From Burkholderiaceae bacterium (GTDB lineage: Bacteria > Pseudomonadota > Gammaproteobacteria > Burkholderiales > Burkholderiaceae_E): a DNA stretch of 8,994 bases. Location of the stretch: positions 1 through 8,994 of the forward strand of contig JAHYJF010000140.1 in assembly GCA_019428955.1 (NCBI GenBank). The letters are read 5' to 3'. The translations under genes were made by a program, and so were the position numbers. Below the pieces are notes generated by a model, which did no database searches, had not been told where the DNA came from, and saw only the letters and a list, made by a program, of their open reading frames with translations. Of the stretch, positions 5,634-8,994 are shown piece after piece (within the stretch, counting starts at the first letter, position 1; every line of letters begins with the position of its first letter).

Positions 5634-5774
5634 CTTCGTGTTGTCAGGTGATGGCGGTCGTAGTGTCCGTTGCCAGGCAGCCCGAATCCCCCCCGAACCA
5701 CGGGACCAAGACTGACCGTTAGCGAGTTGGAGCGATCCAAAGCGCGATGCGGGAAAAGTTGGGATAGGACAAAA
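5634..5774 (+). promoter_or_regulatory. Long 5' leader of rplN (spc mRNA)
   Basis: About 140 bases lie between the predicted start of transcription and the rplN ATG. A small hairpin CACG / CGTG with loop GCTT (5629-5640) falls around the start site. A run of seven C (5688-5694) is followed by purine-rich sequence and the ribosome-binding site AGGAC (5766-5770). A 23-codon frame starts at ATG 5651 and ends at TAG 5720-5722, but its AGGTG lies directly against the ATG, so translation is doubtful. No known riboswitch is recognised. Confidence 0.4.
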
Positions 5775-6143
5775 ATGATTCAGATGCAGTCGACGTTGAG
5801 CGTCGCCGACAACACCGGCGCGCGTTCGGTCATGTGTATCAAGGTGTTGGGCGGCTCCAAGCGGCGTTACGCCGGAATTGGCGACGTCATCAAGGTGACC
5901 GTCAAGGAAGCCCAGCCCCGTGGTCGCGTGAAGAAAGGCGAAATCTATAGCGCCGTAGTCGTCCGGACGGCCAAGGGCGTGCGTCGCCCCGATGGCTCGC
6001 TGTTGAAGTTCGATGGCAATGCGGCGGTGCTTCTGAATGCCAAGCTGGAACCGATCGGAACCAGGATCTTTGGACCGGTTACTCGTGAACTGCGTACCGA
6101 ACGATTCATGAAGATCGTTTCGCTGGCGCCGGAAGTGCTCTGA
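5775..6143 (+). CDS. rplN: 50S ribosomal protein L14
   Basis: L14 is a 50S interface protein that contacts 16S rRNA helix 14 and L19, and is the binding site of RsfS in the family. The 122-residue product, the canonical length, starts MIQMQSTLSVADNTGARSVM and has KVLGGSKRRYAGIGDVIKV and GRVKKGEIYSAVVVRTAKG, ending with FMKIVSLAPEVL. An in-frame upstream start at 5670 lies in the leader, adds non-family residues and is rejected. AGGAC at 5766-5770 is the ribosome-binding site. It is the first gene of the spc operon. Confidence 0.98.
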   Translation: MIQMQSTLSVADNTGARSVMCIKVLGGSKRRYAGIGDVIKVTVKEAQPRGRVKKGEIYSAVVVRTAKGVRRPDGSLLKFDGNAAVLLNAKLEPIGTRIFGPVTRELRTERFMKIVSLAPEVL

Positions 6144-6153
6144 GGAGGCGGCG

Positions 6154-6471
6154 ATGGAAAAGATCCGCAAAGGTGATGAGGTGGTCGTTATCGCTGGCCG
6201 CGACAAGGGCAAGCGCGGGACGGTTTTGCGCCGTGTCGACGCCGCGCACTTGCTCGTGGAAGGCGTGAATATCGTCAAGAAGCACCAGCGACCGAACCCG
6301 ATGAAGGGCGAGGCCGGTGGAATCGTCGACAAGACGATGCCGATTGACCAGTCCAACGTGATGCTTTTCAACCCGGTGACCAGCAAGGGCGACCGGGTTG
6401 GAATCAGGGTTCTCGAGGACGGCAAGAAGGCCCGCTTCTTCAAGTCGAACGGCGAAACAGTCAAGGCCTGA
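6154..6471 (+). CDS. rplX: 50S ribosomal protein L24
   Basis: L24 is one of the two assembly-initiator proteins of the 50S subunit and lies at the tunnel exit. The 105-residue product opens with a KOW motif, KGDEVVVIAGRDKGKRGTV (6-24), followed by LVEGVNIVKKHQRPNP and the EAGGIVDKTMPIDQSNVML block, typical of the family. A strong GGAGG (6144-6148) sits immediately after the rplN stop, nine bases from which the ATG follows. The length matches E. coli (104). A 58-base gap with a hairpin separates it from rplE. Confidence 0.98.
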   Translation: MEKIRKGDEVVVIAGRDKGKRGTVLRRVDAAHLLVEGVNIVKKHQRPNPMKGEAGGIVDKTMPIDQSNVMLFNPVTSKGDRVGIRVLEDGKKARFFKSNGETVKA

Positions 6472-6494
6472 ACGCATCAACTAGGTGCCTGGCA

Positions 6495-6515
6495 GCCCGG
6501 TAATTGACGCCGGGC
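6495..6515 (+). promoter_or_regulatory. Hairpin just upstream of the rplE ribosome-binding site
   Basis: GCCCGG (6495-6500) and CCGGGC (6510-6515) form a perfect 6-bp stem with a 9-base loop TAATTGACG, directly next to the rplE Shine-Dalgarno region (GGAGAGG, 6517-6523). In E. coli S8 represses spc translation by binding mRNA near the start of rplE. The position fits such a site, but I cannot show the S8 core motif here, so the role is only a candidate. Confidence 0.35.
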
Positions 6516-6529
6516 CGGAGAGGAACAAG

Positions 6530-7069
6530 ATGGCTCGTTTTCTAGAACAGTATCGCGAAAAGGTCACCCCCGACCTGGTGGCCAAGTTTGGCTACAAGTC
6601 GGTGATGCAAGTTCCGCGGATCACCAAGATCACGCTCAATATGGGCGTGGGCGAGGCAGTCGCGGACAAGAAGGTGCTCGAGTTCGCGGCGGGCGACCTG
6701 ACCAAGATCGCCGGACAAAAAGTGGTGATCACCAAGGCGCGCAGGCCAATCGCCGGATTCAAGATCCGCGAAGGTTACGCGATTGGTTGCATGGTCACCC
6801 TGCGCGGCGTGCGAATGTACGAATTTCTCGACCGCCTGGTGACGGTTGCCCTCCCGCGGGTGCGCGACTTCCGAGGTGTTTCCGCAAAGGCGTTCGACGG
6901 GCGCGGCAACTACAACCTCGGGGTCAAGGAACAGATCATCTTCCCCGAGATCGAGTACGACAAGGTCGACGTGTTGCGGGGCTTGAATATCAGCATCACC
7001 ACGACGGCTAAAACCGACGAGGAAGCCAAGGCGCTGCTTTCGGCGTTCCGTTTCCCCTTCCGTAATTGA
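6530..7069 (+). CDS. rplE: 50S ribosomal protein L5
   Basis: L5 binds 5S rRNA and contacts P-site tRNA in the central protuberance. The 179-residue product, the E. coli length, has SVMQVPRITKITLNMGVGEA, GQKVVITKARRPIAGFKIREG, PRVRDFRGVSAKAFDGRGNY and QIIFPEIEYDKVD, ending AFRFPFRN, all in family order. An in-frame GTG at 6485 would add 15 residues from the intergenic hairpin and is rejected; the ATG at 6530 has GAGAGG at 6518-6523. The next gene's ribosome-binding site overlaps the stop codon. Confidence 0.98.
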   Translation: MARFLEQYREKVTPDLVAKFGYKSVMQVPRITKITLNMGVGEAVADKKVLEFAAGDLTKIAGQKVVITKARRPIAGFKIREGYAIGCMVTLRGVRMYEFLDRLVTVALPRVRDFRGVSAKAFDGRGNYNLGVKEQIIFPEIEYDKVDVLRGLNISITTTAKTDEEAKALLSAFRFPFRN

Positions 7070-7077
7070 GGTGACAG

Positions 7078-7383
7078 GTGGCGAAACTCGGCATGATCAA
7101 TCGCGAACTCAAGCGCGAAAGAATGGTCAAGAAGTACGCGGGAAAGCGCGCTGCGCTTCAGGCCGTGATTCACGACCAATCGAAATCCGAAGAAGAGCGT
7201 TATCAAGCGCGGCTGCAACTCCAGCAGTTGCCGCGCGATTCGAGCCCATCGCGGCAGCGCAACCGGTGTGCAATCACCGGCCGCCCGCGCGGCACCTACC
7301 GCAAGTTCGGTCTGGCGCGAAGCAAGCTGCGCGAGATTGCACTTCGGGGCGAAGTCCCAGGCCTGGTCAAGGCGAGCTGGTAG
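7078..7383 (+). CDS. rpsN: 30S ribosomal protein S14, zinc-independent type, GTG start
   Basis: S14 is a 30S head protein near the A site. The 101-residue product has the long form seen in proteobacteria, with KLGMINRELKRERMVKKYAGK at the N-terminus (residues 3 to 23) and RNRCAITGRPRGTYRKFGLA (61-80). It has a single Cys (64), so the CxxC zinc ribbon of the short S14 type is absent. The start is GTG at 7078, since the next ATG (7093) would remove conserved AKLGM residues; GAGGTG at 7068-7073 spans the rplE stop at good spacing. It lies 13 bases before rpsH. Confidence 0.97.
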   Translation: MAKLGMINRELKRERMVKKYAGKRAALQAVIHDQSKSEEERYQARLQLQQLPRDSSPSRQRNRCAITGRPRGTYRKFGLARSKLREIALRGEVPGLVKASW

Positions 7384-7396
7384 CGAGGAATCAACC

Positions 7397-7792
7397 ATGA
7401 GCATGAGCGATCCAGTCGCCGACATGTTTACGCGCATCCGCAACGCGCAGCGCGTGGAAAAACAAAGTGTGTCAATGCCCTCTTCGAAGCTGAAGGTGGC
7501 GATTGCCCAGGTCCTGAAGGACGAGGGCTACATCGACAGTTACGCGGTCAGCGCCGACGGCGCCAAGAGCGAACTGAAGGTGGGGCTTCGTTACTACGCC
7601 GGGCGTCCGGTCATCGAGCGCATTGAACGCGTGTCGCGCCCCGGGCTGCGGATCTATCGCAGCCAGCACGACCTGCCCAAGGTGCTTAATGGACTGGGCG
7701 TGGCAATCGTGACCACCTCGCGCGGTGTGATGACCGACCGTAAGGCCCGGGCGACCGGTGTCGGCGGCGAAGTCATCGGCTACGTGGCTTGA
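7397..7792 (+). CDS. rpsH: 30S ribosomal protein S8
   Basis: S8 is a primary 16S rRNA binder in the platform and, in E. coli, the translational repressor of the spc operon. The 131-residue product starts MSMSDPVADMFTRIRNAQR, has MPSSKLKVAIAQVLKDEGYI (27-46) and the C-terminal RNA-binding signature TTSRGVMTDRKA (106-117), ending GGEVIGYVA. Upstream in-frame starts such as 7268 lie inside rpsN and are rejected. GAGGAA (7385-7390) precedes the ATG at 7397. ATG 7403 is a possible second start, but MSMSDP is the usual betaproteobacterial beginning. Confidence 0.98.
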   Translation: MSMSDPVADMFTRIRNAQRVEKQSVSMPSSKLKVAIAQVLKDEGYIDSYAVSADGAKSELKVGLRYYAGRPVIERIERVSRPGLRIYRSQHDLPKVLNGLGVAIVTTSRGVMTDRKARATGVGGEVIGYVA

Positions 7793-7802
7793 GGAGGACA
7801 CA

Positions 7803-8336
7803 ATGTCACGGATAGCAAACATGCCAGTTACCGTGCCCTCCGGGGTAACGGTCGAGTTGGAGGATGGCGTCATCAGCGCCAAGGGTCCCCAGGGCGTGCT
7901 GAGCCGCAAGCTCAACTCGCTGGTCAGCGTCGCCCAGGATGGTGCCGAGTTGCTGGTTTCGGCGAGCGACGAATCGCGCGAGGCCAACGCCATGAGCGGA
8001 ACGTTTCGGGCGCTGATCGCCAACATGGTCCAAGGCGTTTCGAATGGTTTCGAGAAGCGGCTGAGCCTGGTTGGGGTGGGCTACCGTGCCCAGGCCCAGG
8101 GAAGCAACCTGAACCTGGCGCTGGGCTTTTCGCATCCGGTGGTGCACGCGATGCCCGAGGGTGTGCAGGTGCTGACGCCTACTCAGACCGAGATCGTGAT
8201 CAAGGGCGCGGACAAACAGAAGGTCGGACAGGTGGCCGCCGAAGTGCGCGCTTACCGGCCGCCGGAACCGTACAAGGGCAAGGGCATCCGTTACGTCGAC
8301 GAAATCGTCGTGCGTAAGGAAACCAAGAAGAAGTAA
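7803..8336 (+). CDS. rplF: 50S ribosomal protein L6
   Basis: L6 lies near the sarcin-ricin loop and the factor-binding region and is needed for late 50S assembly. The 177-residue product, the E. coli length, starts MSRIANMPVTVPSGV, has two repeated alpha/beta domains with KGPQGVLSRKL in the first and LVGVGYRAQAQG in the linker, and ends with the signature RPPEPYKGKGIRY (152-164) and KETKKK. A strong AGGAGG (7792-7797) follows the rpsH stop immediately and sets the ATG at 7803; the upstream in-frame start at 7758 lies in rpsH. Confidence 0.98.
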   Translation: MSRIANMPVTVPSGVTVELEDGVISAKGPQGVLSRKLNSLVSVAQDGAELLVSASDESREANAMSGTFRALIANMVQGVSNGFEKRLSLVGVGYRAQAQGSNLNLALGFSHPVVHAMPEGVQVLTPTQTEIVIKGADKQKVGQVAAEVRAYRPPEPYKGKGIRYVDEIVVRKETKKK

Positions 8337-8366
8337 GGCTCGACCGTACCGATAGGACGATAGACG

Positions 8367-8732
8367 ATGGACAAGAATCTAGCCCGACTGCGGCGCTCCA
8401 GGCAAACGCGGCTCAAGATCCGCGAGCTGGGCGTGAACCGGCTTTCGGTTTTTCGCAGCGCTCAGCACATCTACGCGAATATCACTGCCGCGGATGGCTC
8501 AAAAGTGCTGGTAAGTGCCTCGACGCTCGAGGCCGACGTGCGCTCCCAACTCGCCGGTGCAACCGGCAAGGGTGGTAACGCGAACGCGGCCAAGCTGGTA
8601 GGGAAGCGCATTGCCGAGAAGGCACTGCAGGCCGGCATCGACAACGTTGCCTTCGACCGCGGTGGCTATCGGTATCACGGGCGCGTTCGTGCGTTGGCCG
8701 ATGCGGCCCGCGAAGCCGGTCTGAAGTTCTGA
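8367..8732 (+). CDS. rplR: 50S ribosomal protein L18
   Basis: L18 binds 5S rRNA with L5 in the central protuberance and helps fix it to the 50S subunit. The 121-residue product has an Arg-rich N-terminus (LARLRRSRQTRLKI), NRLSVFRSAQHIYANI, and the C-terminal FDRGGYRYHGRVRALADAAR followed by EAGLKF, the usual family ending. The ATG at 8367 has AGGA (8354-8357) upstream. It stands 30 bases after rplF and 25 before rpsE, the normal position. It is slightly longer than E. coli L18 (117). Confidence 0.98.
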   Translation: MDKNLARLRRSRQTRLKIRELGVNRLSVFRSAQHIYANITAADGSKVLVSASTLEADVRSQLAGATGKGGNANAAKLVGKRIAEKALQAGIDNVAFDRGGYRYHGRVRALADAAREAGLKF

Positions 8733-8757
8733 GCCCGGCACTGGACAGGAATCGATA

Positions 8758-8994
8758 ATGGCGAAGATGCAAGCAAGGGGCCCACGCGGTGGCGGTGAAG
8801 AGCGCGATGATGGCCTGCGCGAGAAGATGATCACCATTAATCGGGTCACCAAGGTGGTAAAGGGTGGCCGGATTCTCGGTTTCGCGGCGCTCGCGGTAGT
8901 GGGCGACGGCGACGGCCGGGTCGGCATGGGCAAGGGCAAGGCTCGCGAGGTGCCGGTCGCCGTGCAGAAAGCGATGGACGAGGCGCGGCGCAAG
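8758..8994 (+). CDS. rpsE: 30S ribosomal protein S5, N-terminal part (3' end outside window)
   Basis: The first 79 codons of S5 are visible, running off the window in frame. S5 lines the mRNA entry channel with S3 and S4 and affects decoding accuracy. The start MAKMQARGPRGGG leads into ERDDGLREKMITINRVTKVV, the KGGRILGF loop where E. coli spectinomycin-resistance changes map, then VVGDGDGRVGMGKGKAREVP (48-66). The loop shows the wild-type form, so no resistance change is evident. AGGA (8747-8750) precedes the ATG. ATG 8767 is a second in-frame option, but the longer MAKMQ start is typical of betaproteobacteria. The insertion RGPRGGG adds a few Gly/Arg residues before the core. Confidence 0.96.
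   Translation, partial: MAKMQARGPRGGGEERDDGLREKMITINRVTKVVKGGRILGFAALAVVGDGDGRVGMGKGKAREVPVAVQKAMDEARRK

Noticed and set aside
1..8994. CRISPR array, insertion sequence, tRNA gene or novel gene cassette
   Set aside because: Both strands are accounted for by dense ribosomal-protein genes with gaps of at most 197 bases; no spaced repeats, transposase, inverted terminal repeats or cloverleaf were seen. The region is an ordinary housekeeping operon.

Overview
This window is an uninterrupted run of ribosomal-protein genes, all on the + strand. It holds the 3' end of tuf (EF-Tu), the complete S10 cluster (rpsJ-rplC-rplD-rplW-rplB-rpsS-rplV-rpsC-rplP-rpmC-rpsQ) and most of the spc cluster (rplN-rplX-rplE-rpsN-rpsH-rplF-rplR-rpsE, the last cut by the window end). 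The order is the canonical proteobacterial one. The DNA is GC-rich. Several protein signatures point to a betaproteobacterium, probably Burkholderiales-like: the L3 segment GMAQDPGRVFPGKRM, the L4 segment VAYQANARS, the S5 start MAKMQ with ERDDGLREKM, and an S3 with a long charged tail. The genus cannot be fixed from these proteins alone.

Layout. 1-128 is the EF-Tu C-terminus. After a 110-base gap with no convincing promoter comes rpsJ (239-559), so S10 is probably transcribed by read-through from the str operon. A strong sigma70-like promoter lies between rpsJ and rplC (TTGTTG, 17-base spacer, extended TGC-TATAAT; 581-609), followed by a structured leader of about 90 bases. From rplC to rpsQ (706-5577) genes are separated by at most about 30 bases or overlap by 1-4 bases (ATGA or TAATG junctions), as expected for coupled translation. 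A second strong promoter (TTGCAC, 17, TATACT; 5599-5627) and a leader of about 140 bases open the spc part (5775 onward), where most genes have clear Shine-Dalgarno sites.

Together the genes make most early-assembling core proteins of both ribosomal subunits. They include the peptidyl-transferase neighbours L2, L3 and L16, the exit-tunnel proteins L4, L22, L23, L24 and L29, and the mRNA-channel proteins S3 and S5. L4 (S10 operon) and S8 (spc operon) are the known autoregulators in E. coli; possible RNA targets are noted here only as candidates.

No mobile element, CRISPR array, defence system or unknown gene cassette is visible. The points worth a second look are modest: a shortened L2 loop next to the conserved HPHGG, a long repeat-bearing S3 tail, the position of the S10 promoter after rpsJ instead of before it, and the structured leaders.
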